A stretch of DNA of 37,738 nucleotides from Bacilli bacterium (GCA_017512495.1 JAFWGF010000034.1:1-37738); one strand, 5' to 3'. Shown: positions 1 through 7,818, counted from the first letter of the stretch. Notes: generated by a model not told the origin, from the sequence alone. Program-made: numbers and translations.

Positions 1-160
1 AGAAGATGAAGATGAAGAATTAGCAGAAAAAGAAGATGAAGAAGAAATCGAAGAAGATAACTATGATGATACTGAAGATGAAGATTATGATGAAGAAACA
101 AACGAAGAATTAAAAGATTTAGTAATCATAGATGAAGAAGAATTAGAACTAGAACAATAA
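1..160 (+). CDS. 3' end of an acidic protein, possibly RNA polymerase delta subunit (partial)
   Basis: The reading frame is open from the window edge to TAA at 158-160. It encodes about 52 residues made mostly of Glu and Asp and ends DEEELELEQ. A long acidic C-terminal tail is the hallmark of the delta subunit RpoE, which displaces nucleic acid from RNA polymerase. In B. subtilis rpoE lies in the same broad chromosomal region as prfA, fba and murA, which supports the guess. The folded N-terminal domain lies outside the window, so another acidic protein cannot be excluded. Confidence 0.45.
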   Translation, partial: EDEDEELAEKEDEEEIEEDNYDDTEDEDYDEETNEELKDLVIIDEEELELEQ

Positions 161-171
161 TCTAGTTTTTT
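147..171 (+). terminator. Intrinsic terminator
   Basis: AACTAGA (147-153) pairs with TCTAGTT (161-167), and a T run follows. The stop codon of the acidic gene lies in the loop. Confidence 0.75.
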
Positions 172-181
172 TCATAATATA

Positions 182-190
182 TGTTATAAT
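182..190 (+). promoter_or_regulatory. Extended -10 promoter of prfA
   Basis: TG-T-TATAAT lies just after the terminator and 27 nt before the prfA start. No good -35 is seen. The same TGn-TAWAAT form recurs before many genes in the window. Confidence 0.6.
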
Positions 191-217
191 AAGACTGACA
201 AAGAAATAGGTGAGATA

Positions 218-1285
218 ATGATAGATAGATTAGAAGCTATACTTGAAAAATATAGTAATTTAGAAAATGAATTAACCAAGCCTGAAGTATTAAGTGATAT
301 TAAGAAAACTAGGGAATATTCAAAGGAAATGGCTAATTTAGAAGAAGTTGTTACTGAATATAAAAAATATAAAAAGATTCTGGAGGATATTAAAAATACA
401 GAAGAAATGGTTAAAGACCCAGAATTAGGAGAAATGGCTAAAGAAGAATTAAAAGAATTACAAGCTCAAAAAGAAGAATTAGATGGTAGATTAGAAGTAT
501 TATTGATACCAAAAGATCCTAATGATAGTAAGAATGTTATCATGGAAATAAGAGGAGCTGCAGGTGGAGATGAAGCTAATATATTTGCTGGAGATCTATT
601 TAGAATGTATACAAGATATGCTGAAAAGAAAGGATTTTCTTATCAAGTATATAACTCAATAGATGGTACTGCTGGAGGATTTAGTCAAATAGAGTTAATA
701 ATTAAGGGTAATGGTGCTTATTCATTATTAAAATATGAAAGTGGATCTCATAGAGTACAAAGGGTACCTGTTACTGAATCAAATGGTAGACTTCAAACAT
801 CAACTGCTACAGTACTTGTAATGCCAGAAGCAGATGATGATATTGAAATAGAAATCAATCCAAATGATTTAAGAATAGATATTTATAGATCAAGTGGTTG
901 TGGTGGACAAGGAGTAAATACAACAGATTCAGCTGTTAGAATTACCCATTTACCTACTGGATTAGTAGTAACTTGTCAAAATGAAAGAAGTCAAATTCAA
1001 AATAAAGAACAAGCTATGAAAGTCTTAAAATCTCGTCTTTATGAATTACAAGAACAAGAAAGATTAGAAAAAGAAGGTAATGAAAGACGTAGTAAAATAG
1101 GTACTGGAGATAGAGCAGAAAAGATAAGAACTTATAATTATCCGCAAAATAGAGTAACTGATCACCGTATTGGTTATACTACTAATAGCTTAGATAGAGT
1201 AATGGATGGAGCACTAGATGATATAATCGATGCATTAATCCAAGAAGATCAAAAAAGAAAGCTACAAGGCGAAGAAAGTGAATAA
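218..1285 (+). CDS. prfA: Peptide chain release factor 1
   Basis: This cytoplasmic factor ends translation at UAA and UAG. The 355-residue length matches bacterial RF1. The codon-recognition tripeptide PVT lies in [14 protein letters not shown], which separates it from RF2 (SPF). The catalytic GGQ is in [16 protein letters not shown] and is the residue PrmC methylates. The start is supported by AGGTGAG upstream. It forms an operon with prmC, the standard pairing of RF1 and its modifying enzyme. Confidence 0.97.
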   Translation: MIDRLEAILEKYSNLENELTKPEVLSDIKKTREYSKEMANLEEVVTEYKKYKKILEDIKNTEEMVKDPELGEMAKEELKELQAQKEELDGRLEVLLIPKDPNDSKNVIMEIRGAAGGDEANIFAGDLFRMYTRYAEKKGFSYQVYNSIDGTAGGFSQIELIIKGNGAYSLLKYESGSHRVQRVPVTESNGRLQTSTATVLVMPEADDDIEIEINPNDLRIDIYRSSGCGGQGVNTTDSAVRITHLPTGLVVTCQNERSQIQNKEQAMKVLKSRLYELQEQERLEKEGNERRSKIGTGDRAEKIRTYNYPQNRVTDHRIGYTTNSLDRVMDGALDDIIDALIQEDQKRKLQGEESE

Positions 1286-1286
1286 T

Positions 1287-2111
1287 ATGACTATAGAAGA
1301 ATTATTAGTCTTTGGTAAAAGTCATTGTCATTCAGATCATGCAAAATTGCTTTTAGCAGAAATTCTAGATAAAAATCCATTAGAATTACTAAATTATCTA
1401 GAAGAAATAGTATCTGATGACTTAGTTGATTTATACAAAAAAGAAATATTAGCCTTAGAAGCAGGGAGGCCGTTACAATATGTTATTGGCAGTGTTAATT
1501 TCTTTGGTAGTAGGTACTTTATTGATGAGAGAGTCTTAATACCTAGATTTGAAACAGAAGAATTAGTAGAAAATACTATTAAAATTATTAATAATAACTT
1601 CACAGAACCTATTGATATTGTTGATTTAGGTTGTGGTAGTGGAGTAATTGGGTTAACTTTGGAAAAGAAAATGTTCACAAATTCTGTGGATTTAATAGAT
1701 ATATCCAAAGAAGCCTTAGAAGTAGCAGATATTAATTGTAAAAGCTTAAATAGTAAAGCTAATCTAATTCAAAACAATTTCTTAAATGGTATTGATAAGA
1801 AATATGATTTAATTATTAGTAATCCCCCTTATATAAAGCAAGATGAAGATATAGATGAAATAGTTAAGAATAACGAACCATCAATTGCTTTATATGGAGG
1901 AGAAACAGGATTAGATTGTTATAAAGAAATATTATCTAAAGTAAAAAATAATATGAAAGATAAATGTTTAATAGCTTTTGAAATCGGTTATACAGAAGCT
2001 GATGATATTATTAATTTAGTTAATGAATATTTAGAAAATGTTAGTGTAGAAGTAAGAAAAGACTTATCTGAAAAAGATAGAATGTTATTTATTTATAAAA
2101 ATATTGAATAA
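1287..2111 (+). CDS. prmC: Release factor glutamine methyltransferase
   Basis: This SAM-dependent enzyme N5-methylates the glutamine of the GGQ motif in RF1 and RF2. The SAM-binding motif DLGCGSGVIGL and the catalytic NPPY (in IISNPPYIKQ) are both visible, after a helical N-terminal substrate-binding domain. The length from this ATG, 274 residues, fits the family. An alternative GTG at 1278 overlaps the end of prfA and would add three residues. I prefer ATG because the AGTGAATAAT before it resembles the GGTGATAAT leader used by many genes here. It is the second gene of the prfA operon. Confidence 0.95.
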   Translation: MTIEELLVFGKSHCHSDHAKLLLAEILDKNPLELLNYLEEIVSDDLVDLYKKEILALEAGRPLQYVIGSVNFFGSRYFIDERVLIPRFETEELVENTIKIINNNFTEPIDIVDLGCGSGVIGLTLEKKMFTNSVDLIDISKEALEVADINCKSLNSKANLIQNNFLNGIDKKYDLIISNPPYIKQDEDIDEIVKNNEPSIALYGGETGLDCYKEILSKVKNNMKDKCLIAFEIGYTEADDIINLVNEYLENVSVEVRKDLSEKDRMLFIYKNIE

Positions 2112-2122
2112 AAATTATTAAT

Positions 2123-2155
2123 AAACCTCACTATTATTATGAAAGTGAGGTTTTT
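2123..2155 (+). terminator. Terminator of prfA-prmC that also holds the spoIIR ribosome site
   Basis: AAACCTCACT (2123-2132) pairs perfectly with AGTGAGGTTT (2144-2153) and is followed by T residues. The GTGAGG in the 3' arm is the only Shine-Dalgarno candidate for spoIIR, whose ATG starts at 2158. Read-through transcripts would therefore hide that site. Confidence 0.8.
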
Positions 2156-2157
2156 AT

Positions 2158-2658
2158 ATGAAACAAATAGTTATAATTTTAGGAATCATAATGACTATAT
2201 TAGTTATTAATAAACAAGAAGAAATTATTATCCCTAAAGAATCAATAAGATTTAGAGTAATTGCTAATAGTAATGATATTGAAGATCAGAAATTAAAGAA
2301 AGAAATAGTAAATAATTTATCTAAGGAAATAATTAATAAAAATATTAATAATATTGATGCTGAAAGAACATACTTAAAAAGAAACTTACCAGAATTCACA
2401 AAAATTGTGGATAAAACTATAAATAATAACAATTCAGATAAAGATTTCCACATAAATTATGGAAAAAATTATTTTCCAGAAAAAAAGTATAAGAATGTAA
2501 CTTATCCTAGTGGAAAATATGAATCTTTAGTCATTACTATCGGAGAAGGAAAAGGTAAAAACTTTTGGTGTGTATTATTTCCTCCTTTATGCCTAATAGA
2601 TGAAGAAACCAAAGAATATCCTTCTCTAATAAAAGATATAATAAATAAGTATTTTTAA
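2158..2658 (+). CDS. spoIIR: Stage II sporulation protein R
   Basis: SpoIIR is made in the forespore under sigma-F and signals across the septum to activate SpoIIGA, which processes pro-sigma-E. An N-terminal hydrophobic segment (about residues 3-17) serves as signal or anchor. The family signatures IRFRVIANSNDIEDQKLKKEI and GKNFWCVLFPPLCLID are clear. At 166 residues it is shorter than the B. subtilis protein (about 224), mainly at the N-terminus and in the middle. It lies next to prmC, as in Bacillus. I saw no convincing sigma-F promoter upstream. Confidence 0.93.
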   Translation: MKQIVIILGIIMTILVINKQEEIIIPKESIRFRVIANSNDIEDQKLKKEIVNNLSKEIINKNINNIDAERTYLKRNLPEFTKIVDKTINNNNSDKDFHINYGKNYFPEKKYKNVTYPSGKYESLVITIGEGKGKNFWCVLFPPLCLIDEETKEYPSLIKDIINKYF

Positions 2659-2691
2659 TAATTTTTTAGAATAAAATATATAGGTGATATT

Positions 2692-3216
2692 ATTATCCTT
2701 ATATATTTTTTAATTGCTTTAAGTTTAAGTATTGATGCTTTTTCAATATCTTTAGCAATCGGAACTACTAATTCTAATAAAAACATATATCTTTTACCAA
2801 TTATAGTAGGATTATTTCATTATCTAATGCCAGTAATAGGCAATGTAATTAGTTTATTAGTAATAAATAAACTAATAGAGAAAGCTAATCTTATTATTTC
2901 TTTTATTTTCTTAATTTTAGCTATTGAAATATATAAATCAAAAGATAATCAAGAAACTATTTTTATTAAAAATATATTTATGATTGTCTTAATAGCTTTT
3001 ACAGTTAGTATTGATAGTTTACTAGTGGGATTAGCTTTAGGTCTTAAACAAGTTAATATTTATTTAGTTTCTATTATTTTTTCTACTGTTAGTGGTTTAA
3101 TTACTTTCATTGGAATTACTATAGGAAATAAAATAAAATATAAGTATCATGACTATGCTACATACTTAGGAATAATTATTTTATTAGCTCTTTCTTTTAA
3201 ATATTTTATAAGTTAA
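2692..3216 (+). CDS. mntP: MntP-family manganese efflux protein with an ATT start
   Basis: This is a polytopic membrane protein of the MntP (YwlD)/YtaF family, which exports Mn2+. The two family repeats are visible: LIALSLSIDAFSISLAIG near the N-terminus and IAFTVSIDSLLVGLALG in the middle, each with the conserved Asp. IVGLFHYLMPVIG is also typical. The first in-frame ATG (2827) would delete the first repeat. GGTGAT (2683-2688) sits before ATT at 2692 with the spacing used for ATG elsewhere in the window, and no ATG, GTG or TTG is in frame between the upstream stop and 2827. The product would be 174 residues. The order spoIIR then mntP matches B. subtilis. Confidence 0.82.
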   Translation: MILIYFLIALSLSIDAFSISLAIGTTNSNKNIYLLPIIVGLFHYLMPVIGNVISLLVINKLIEKANLIISFIFLILAIEIYKSKDNQETIFIKNIFMIVLIAFTVSIDSLLVGLALGLKQVNIYLVSIIFSTVSGLITFIGITIGNKIKYKYHDYATYLGIIILLALSFKYFIS

Positions 3217-3254
3217 TAATTTACGACAAATTAACGTATAATCAAGCTATTTAA

Positions 3255-3283
3255 TTGACAAAAAATATAATATTTTTTATGAT
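3255..3283 (+). promoter_or_regulatory. Sigma-A promoter of fba-murA
   Basis: TTGACA (3255-3260), a 17-bp spacer and TATGAT (3278-3283) form a near-consensus promoter. The start site would be near 3290, leaving a 5' leader of about 10 nt. A further TATAAT lies at 3237. Confidence 0.8.
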
Positions 3284-3299
3284 TAATTTGGGTGATTAT

Positions 3300-4139
3300 A
3301 TGTTAGTAAATTTTAATGAGATGTTAGCTAATGCTAAGCGTGAAAAGTACGCTGTACCACACTTTAATATTAATAATTTAGAGTGGACAAAATATATATT
3401 AGAAGAGTGCCAAGAATTAAATATTCCTGTCATTTTAGGAGTTAGTGAAGGTGCTGCTAAATATATGGGTGGATTTGAGACAATAGTTGGGATGGTAAAA
3501 GGTTTAGTTAAAGATAAGAGTATACCAGTTTGTCTTCATTTAGACCATGGACAATCATTCGATAGTTGCAAAGCTGCCATTGATGCTGGTTTTACTTCAG
3601 TAATGATAGATGCTTCTCGATTAGAATTAGATGAAAATGTAAGAACGACTAAAGAAGTAGTAGATTATGCTCATGAAAGAGGTGTATCAGTAGAAGCAGA
3701 AGTAGGACATATCGGAGGAACTGAAGATAATATTACTTCAACCGAAACAAATGCTACTCTAGATGAATGTAAGGCTATCTATGAAGGAACTGGTATTGAT
3801 GCTTTAGCACCAGCTTTAGGTAGTGTTCATGGATTGTATAAAGGGGAACCAAATTTAGATTTTGAAAGAATGATGATAATTAATGAAGAATTACCAATTC
3901 CGTTAGTATTACATGGAGGTAGTGGTATTCCAGATGATAAAATTGCTAAAGCAATAGCTTGTGGAACTTCAAAAATTAATGTTAACACAGAATTACAAAT
4001 AGCTTGGACAGGAGCAGTTAGAGAATTCTTAAAGAATGATAATGAATCATATGATCCAAGAAAAGTAATTGGTAGTGGAGAAAAAGCTATTAAGGAGAAA
4101 GTAGAAGAAAAAGTAAAATTATTTGGAACAAGACTATAA
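3300..4139 (+). CDS. fba: Class II fructose-bisphosphate aldolase
   Basis: This is the glycolytic, zinc-dependent aldolase that interconverts fructose 1,6-bisphosphate with GAP and [13 protein letters not shown] (residues 80-88) carries the catalytic Asp82 and the zinc ligand His83, and [13 protein letters not shown] is the second signature. The phosphate-binding region is [12 protein letters not shown]. The start is ATG 3300 after GGGTGAT, giving 279 residues. An upstream TTG in frame coincides with the -35 box and is not used. murA follows after 12 bases, so the two are co-transcribed. Confidence 0.97.
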   Translation: MLVNFNEMLANAKREKYAVPHFNINNLEWTKYILEECQELNIPVILGVSEGAAKYMGGFETIVGMVKGLVKDKSIPVCLHLDHGQSFDSCKAAIDAGFTSVMIDASRLELDENVRTTKEVVDYAHERGVSVEAEVGHIGGTEDNITSTETNATLDECKAIYEGTGIDALAPALGSVHGLYKGEPNLDFERMMIINEELPIPLVLHGGSGIPDDKIAKAIACGTSKINVNTELQIAWTGAVREFLKNDNESYDPRKVIGSGEKAIKEKVEEKVKLFGTRL

Positions 4140-4151
4140 CAGGAGGTTTAT

Positions 4152-5408
4152 ATGAAAGTAATAGAAATAGAAGGTGGACAACAATTAAATGGAACAATTA
4201 GAATAAGTGGTGCGAAGAATGCGACAGTAGCTTTGATTCCTGCAGCTATTTTAACTGATGAAGAAGCAACTATTTGTAATGTTCCAGAAATTACTGATAC
4301 TGATGCTTTATGTGATATCTTAAAGCAACTTGATGTAAAGGTTAATCGTTCAACAGAAAGTGTAGTAATTAATCCACAAGCTATGAAAAACATAGAAATA
4401 AAGGAAGAATATTCCAAAAAATTAAGAGCCTCATATTATTTTATGGGAGCACTTCTTGGTAAATTTAAAAAGGCTGTAATGTATTTCCCGGGAGGCTGTT
4501 CAATAGGTGCTAGACCAATAGATCTACATTTAAAAGGTTTTGAAGCCTTAGGAGCAAAAGTTACGAATGAAAAGAACAAATATATTGTAGAAGCAGAAGA
4601 ATTAAGAGGAGCTAATATTTATTTAGATATAGCTTCAGTAGGTGCAACAATCAATATCATGTTAGCGGCTGTTAAAGCAAAAGGAACAACTATTATTGAT
4701 AATGCTGCTAAAGAACCAGAAATAGTAAATGTCGCAACATTTTTAAATATGATGGGAGCTAAGATTACTGGAGCTGGTACTTCAACAATAAAAATAGAAG
4801 GTGTAGATAAATTACATAAATGTTTTCATGAAGTTATTCCAGATAGAATTGAAGCGGGAACTTATATTATAATTGCTGCTCTGTGTGGACATAATTTAAG
4901 AATAGATAATGTTATACCAGAACATGTTGATTCATTGCTTAGAAAACTAGAAGAAATGGGAATTGAATTAGAAATAGGAACAGATTACGTAATTGTCTTT
5001 GATAGTAAGAAAGAATTAAAACCAACTAATATAAAAACAGCAGTATATCCAGGCTTTGCTACTGACTTACAGCAACCATTCACAGTTTTATTAACTAAAG
5101 CAAATGGAAAATCAAAAGTAGAGGAAACAATTTGGGAAAATAGATTTATGCATGTTCCATATTTAAATAAATTAGGAGCTAATATTACAGTAAAGAATCA
5201 AACTGCTACTATAATAGGTCCTACTGAACTAAAAGGAACTGAAGTTGTCGCAACAGATCTACGTGCTGGAGCTGCTATGGTTGCTGCTGCACTATTAGCT
5301 GAAGGTAAAACAACTATTACTAATTCTGAACATATTTTAAGAGGATATGAACAAATAGTAGAAAAATTAAAAGCAGTAGGTGCTAAAATAGTAATTAAAG
5401 AAATATAA
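4152..5408 (+). CDS. murA: UDP-N-acetylglucosamine 1-carboxyvinyltransferase
   Basis: MurA transfers enolpyruvate from PEP to UDP-GlcNAc, the first committed step of peptidoglycan synthesis. The catalytic Cys116 lies in FPGGCSIGARPIDLHLKG; a Cys here predicts fosfomycin sensitivity. AKNATVALIPAA near the N-terminus and DLRAGAAMVAAALLAEG near the C-terminus are also family motifs. The length of 418 residues is usual. AGGAGG lies upstream. B. subtilis has two paralogues, one near fba and one near spoIIQ/mbl. This gene lies between those landmarks, so which one it represents is unclear. Confidence 0.96.
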   Translation: MKVIEIEGGQQLNGTIRISGAKNATVALIPAAILTDEEATICNVPEITDTDALCDILKQLDVKVNRSTESVVINPQAMKNIEIKEEYSKKLRASYYFMGALLGKFKKAVMYFPGGCSIGARPIDLHLKGFEALGAKVTNEKNKYIVEAEELRGANIYLDIASVGATINIMLAAVKAKGTTIIDNAAKEPEIVNVATFLNMMGAKITGAGTSTIKIEGVDKLHKCFHEVIPDRIEAGTYIIIAALCGHNLRIDNVIPEHVDSLLRKLEEMGIELEIGTDYVIVFDSKKELKPTNIKTAVYPGFATDLQQPFTVLLTKANGKSKVEETIWENRFMHVPYLNKLGANITVKNQTATIIGPTELKGTEVVATDLRAGAAMVAAALLAEGKTTITNSEHILRGYEQIVEKLKAVGAKIVIKEI

Positions 5409-5433
5409 TTTATTAGTTATATTTCTTTTTTTT
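5397..5433 (+). terminator. Terminator of fba-murA
   Basis: A perfect 12-bp stem (5397-5408 with 5417-5428) is followed by eight or more T. The murA stop codon is inside the 5' arm. Confidence 0.8.
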
Positions 5434-5442
5434 GGAGGCATC

Positions 5443-6111
5443 ATGACTAGATTAATAAAATTAATAATCTTAATAATTTTAAGTTCATCAGTATATTTTA
5501 TTTATAATATTACTAAAGAATCAAAGACATATATCTTAAACTTGGGAGATGGTTTATGTGAAGGAATTAATTCTTATGGCATAAAAGAATATGGTTATAG
5601 TGATTATTATTTAATGAGAAAAACAAATAAAAATATTAGTTTAAAGAAACATTGTTCAAAGGAAATGTCTATTGATAAAATGATTAATTTAATTAAAACT
5701 AATTCGCAAATAAAAAAAGATTTAATGGAATCTCACCATTTAATAATAAACTTAGGGTATAATGATTTGTTTTATAGAACTAGTATTACAGAAAATATGA
5801 ATATTTATAAAATGAATTATATTGTTAATAATACAATTAATGATTATAATGACTTAATAACTGAAATTAAAAAGTACTATGATAATAAAATACTAATTAT
5901 AGGATATTATAAATCTAAAAACAGTTATCTAAATTATGGTATTAAACAACTAAATAACTATTTAAAAAGTAATAAAAGTATTATTTATTTAGATACATAT
6001 TATCTATTATCTGATTATCAAAAATACTTTTCTAATCCAAATAGCTATTATCCAAATAATAAAGGATATATGAAAATTGCGACTAAAATAACTAAAAAGC
6101 TTGAAAAATAA
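5443..6111 (+). CDS. SGNH-hydrolase-like protein, catalytic residues lost
   Basis: This 222-residue protein has one N-terminal membrane segment or uncleaved signal (about residues 5-21) and an extracellular domain. The layout follows SGNH/GDSL hydrolases: block [16 protein letters not shown], block [12 protein letters not shown], block [15 protein letters not shown]. In active enzymes block I reads GDS and block V DxxHP. Here Ser is Gly, and the Asp and His positions are Asn and Tyr, so the esterase triad is missing. It may be a binding or scaffold protein on the cell surface. GGAGG precedes the ATG. The promoter of rpmE lies in its 3' end. Confidence 0.7.
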   Translation: MTRLIKLIILIILSSSVYFIYNITKESKTYILNLGDGLCEGINSYGIKEYGYSDYYLMRKTNKNISLKKHCSKEMSIDKMINLIKTNSQIKKDLMESHHLIINLGYNDLFYRTSITENMNIYKMNYIVNNTINDYNDLITEIKKYYDNKILIIGYYKSKNSYLNYGIKQLNNYLKSNKSIIYLDTYYLLSDYQKYFSNPNSYYPNNKGYMKIATKITKKLEK

Positions 6112-6129
6112 TAAAATATTTGATATATT
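6101..6129 (+). promoter_or_regulatory. Promoter of rpmE
   Basis: TTGAAA (6101-6106), 17 bp, then TATATT (6124-6129) with an extended TG. It overlaps the end of the preceding gene. Confidence 0.7.
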
Positions 6130-6148
6130 AATAACGCATTTAATTACT

Positions 6149-6166
6149 ATGACAAGTATTTGTCAT
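6149..6166 (+). promoter_or_regulatory. Hairpin in the rpmE 5' leader
   Basis: ATGACAA (6149-6155) and TTGTCAT (6160-6166) pair perfectly around a GTAT loop. The stem ends a few bases before the strong GGAAGGAGAG ribosome site. L31 leader RNAs are known in Firmicutes; whether this belongs to that family cannot be told by eye. Confidence 0.5.
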
Positions 6167-6184
6167 GGCGGAAGGAGAGATAAT

Positions 6185-6397
6185 ATGAAAAAAGATATAC
6201 ATCCAGAAATTAAAGATTGCAAGGTAACATGTGCTTGCGGAGAAACATTTAATTGTAAATCAACTAAATCAGAAATCAATGTTGAAATTTGTTCAAAATG
6301 CCATCCTTTTTATACAGGAAAGCAAAGTAGAGCATCACGTGCTGGTAGAGTTGATAAGTTCAATAAGAAATATGGATTTACAAAAAAAGAAGATTAA
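6185..6397 (+). CDS. rpmE: 50S ribosomal protein L31, zinc-binding form
   Basis: L31 bridges the large and small ribosomal subunits. The 70-residue product has the zinc set of the C+ form, Cys16, Cys18, Cys36 and Cys39, and the signature [13 protein letters not shown]. The start is fixed by GGAAGGAGAG and by the family's N-terminus MKKDIHP. Upstream in-frame extension is not protein-like. The C+ form also acts as a zinc store in Bacillus. Confidence 0.96.
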   Translation: MKKDIHPEIKDCKVTCACGETFNCKSTKSEINVEICSKCHPFYTGKQSRASRAGRVDKFNKKYGFTKKED

Positions 6398-6409
6398 TTC
6401 TTTTTTTTT
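6382..6409 (+). terminator. Weak terminator after rpmE
   Basis: AAAAAAAGAA (6382-6391) pairs with TTCTTTTTTT (6398-6407). The stem is almost all A-T, so efficiency is doubtful. Confidence 0.4.
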
Positions 6410-6421
6410 GCTTTTATTACA

Positions 6422-6430
6422 TGTTATAAT
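6422..6430 (+). promoter_or_regulatory. Extended -10 promoter of rpiB
   Basis: TG-T-TATAAT lies about 17 nt before the rpiB start codon. Confidence 0.6.
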
Positions 6431-6446
6431 TTGATTGGGTGATAGT

Positions 6447-6896
6447 ATGAAAATAGCAATAGCCAGCGATCATAGAGGATATAAATTAAAAGAGTTTTTA
6501 AAAGAACAATTAGCTAGTGAATATGAAATATGTGATTTAGGTACTAATTCAGAAGAATCAGTTGATTATCCAGATTATGCTTTTGCTCTAGGAGAAAAAG
6601 TAAGTAATGGAGAAGCTGCCTTTGGAATAGCTATTTGTGGTTCTGGAATAGGAATTAGTATAGCTTGTAATAAAGTAAAAGGAATACGTTGTGCCAAAGT
6701 AACAACAGTAGAAGATGCTAAGTATACGAGAGAAGATAATGATTCTAATATAGTTGCCTTCGGAGAAAAAACAAGTGAAAAAGATGCATTAGAAATAGTT
6801 AAAACTTTTATTAATACACCGTTTTCTAATTTAGAAAAACACCAAAGAAGAATTGATAAAATAAGTTCATATGAGGAGAAAAATAATGACAGGTAA
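6447..6896 (+). CDS. rpiB: Ribose 5-phosphate isomerase B
   Basis: RpiB interconverts ribose 5-phosphate and ribulose 5-phosphate in the pentose phosphate pathway. The N-terminus IAIASDHRGYKLK, the segment VDYPDYA, and CGSGIGISIACNKVKGIRCA with the catalytic Cys64 identify it. The true start is ATG 6447 after GGGTGAT (149 residues); a TTG twelve bases upstream adds only MGDS. The 3' end overlaps the next gene by 11 bases, implying coupled translation. It corresponds to ywlF in the Bacillus order. Confidence 0.94.
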   Translation: MKIAIASDHRGYKLKEFLKEQLASEYEICDLGTNSEESVDYPDYAFALGEKVSNGEAAFGIAICGSGIGISIACNKVKGIRCAKVTTVEDAKYTREDNDSNIVAFGEKTSEKDALEIVKTFINTPFSNLEKHQRRIDKISSYEEKNNDR

Positions 6897-7083
6897 ATTT
6901 TTCTTATATGTTATAGTAACTATCTTAGTAATTTGGTCTATGGATTCTGTTAATATTAATAAAATATTTAAAAAGAATAAAGTTCTTCAAGCAACAGTAT
7001 TTTATTTTTTACTAGGAATTTCATTAATATATTTAGTAACAAATTTCTTAATGGATTTATTTACTTCAGTAAATTTTTTCTAA
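6886..7083 (+). CDS. DUF1146 (YwzB-like) small membrane protein
   Basis: This 65-residue protein has two hydrophobic segments, about residues 4-18 and 33-58, joined by a basic stretch (NKIFKKNK). The pattern SMDSVNINKIFKKNKVLQA followed by LYLVTNF-like residues matches DUF1146/YwzB, a family of unknown function found near spoIIQ and mbl in Bacilli. The start at 6886 is chosen because GAGGAG lies 5-10 bases upstream, inside the end of rpiB. Confidence 0.78.
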   Translation: MTGKFFLYVIVTILVIWSMDSVNINKIFKKNKVLQATVFYFLLGISLIYLVTNFLMDLFTSVNFF

Positions 7084-7108
7084 AAGAGTGTATAAAACTC
7101 TTTTTTTT
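7082..7108 (+). terminator. Terminator of rpiB-DUF1146
   Basis: AAGAGT pairs with ACTCTT, followed by eight T. Its loop supplies the GTATA of the putative sigma-F promoter. Confidence 0.75.
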
Positions 7109-7118
7109 GTTAACACTT
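7090..7118 (+). promoter_or_regulatory. Candidate sigma-F promoter of spoIIQ
   Basis: GTATA (7090-7094), a 14-bp spacer and GTTAACACTT (7109-7118) match the B. subtilis sigma-F pattern GywTA / GgnrAnAnTw except at the second base of the -10. spoIIQ belongs to the sigma-F regulon in Bacillus. Confidence 0.5.
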
Positions 7119-7134
7119 ATACTGAGGTGAAAAA

Positions 7135-7767
7135 ATGACAAAAGAAAAAATAAAGTTTAAATATGTTCCAGTTATAGTGTTCTTATTAGTTTTACTCCCT
7201 ATATTCGCAATTGCTTTTCTTTTTCAAACAAGTTTGAATAGTGATCCAGAAGTAGAGGAAAATGTTAATGAAAATATAGTAGATACGACATTACCAGTTA
7301 TTAATACAACAATTAAACCAGTAACTCCTTATACTAATCAAAATGTAAAAATAATAAAAACATATTATGATTATCTAGCTGAAGAAGATAATCAATTAAA
7401 TTCTATTATTAGACATGATGATACTTATATTCAAAATACTGGGATTGATTATGGAAGTGATGATATATTCGATGTAGTCGCAATTTTAGATGGAACAGTA
7501 GAAAAAGTATCTTCAGATGCTACTACTGGAAAGATGGTAGAAATAAAACATAATGATAATAGTATCTCTATTTATGGAAGCTTAAGTGAGGTATCAGTAA
7601 AAAAAGGTGATATTGTTAATATGGGGCAACAAATTGGTAAAAGTGGAAGTAATGAATTAGATAAAGATCTAGGAAATCACTTACATTTTGAAGTCTATAA
7701 TAATGGTCAAAATATAAATCCAGAGACATATTTAAATACTGAACAAAAAATTAAGAGAGAAAATTAG
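7135..7767 (+). CDS. spoIIQ: Stage II sporulation protein Q, LytM-like domain
   Basis: SpoIIQ is a forespore membrane protein whose outer LytM/M23-like domain binds SpoIIIAH of the mother cell, forming a channel across the engulfment space. Residues 10-31 form the membrane segment. The LytM-like domain spans about 95-205. The second zinc motif HLHFEV (His182, His184) is kept, but the HxGxD motif reads NTGID, with Asn101 in place of His. B. subtilis SpoIIQ also lacks this ligand, so a structural rather than enzymatic role is likely. AGGTGA precedes the ATG, and mbl follows as in Bacillus. Confidence 0.88.
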   Translation: MTKEKIKFKYVPVIVFLLVLLPIFAIAFLFQTSLNSDPEVEENVNENIVDTTLPVINTTIKPVTPYTNQNVKIIKTYYDYLAEEDNQLNSIIRHDDTYIQNTGIDYGSDDIFDVVAILDGTVEKVSSDATTGKMVEIKHNDNSISIYGSLSEVSVKKGDIVNMGQQIGKSGSNELDKDLGNHLHFEVYNNGQNINPETYLNTEQKIKREN

Positions 7768-7780
7768 TTCTCTCTTTTTT
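7753..7780 (+). terminator. Terminator of spoIIQ
   Basis: AAGAGAGAA (7753-7761) pairs with TTCTCTCTT (7768-7776), then T residues. The stop codon is in the loop. Confidence 0.8.
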
Positions 7781-7818
7781 ATAAAATAAATATATTTTAT
7801 TATAAAAGAATAAATTTA

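Noticed and set aside
1394-1708. 104-residue minus-strand ORF within prmC
   Set aside because: It is fully antisense to prmC, with no ribosome site and no recognisable motif.
2827-3216. MntP protein starting at ATG 2827
   Set aside because: This start would remove the first conserved helix repeat, which is encoded in frame immediately upstream.
3255-3299. Upstream TTG start for fba
   Set aside because: The TTG is the first three bases of a TTGACA -35 box, and the added residues are not part of the aldolase family.
6231-6434. 67-residue plus-strand ORF over rpmE
   Set aside because: It overlaps the clearly identified rpmE in another frame and lacks a ribosome site.
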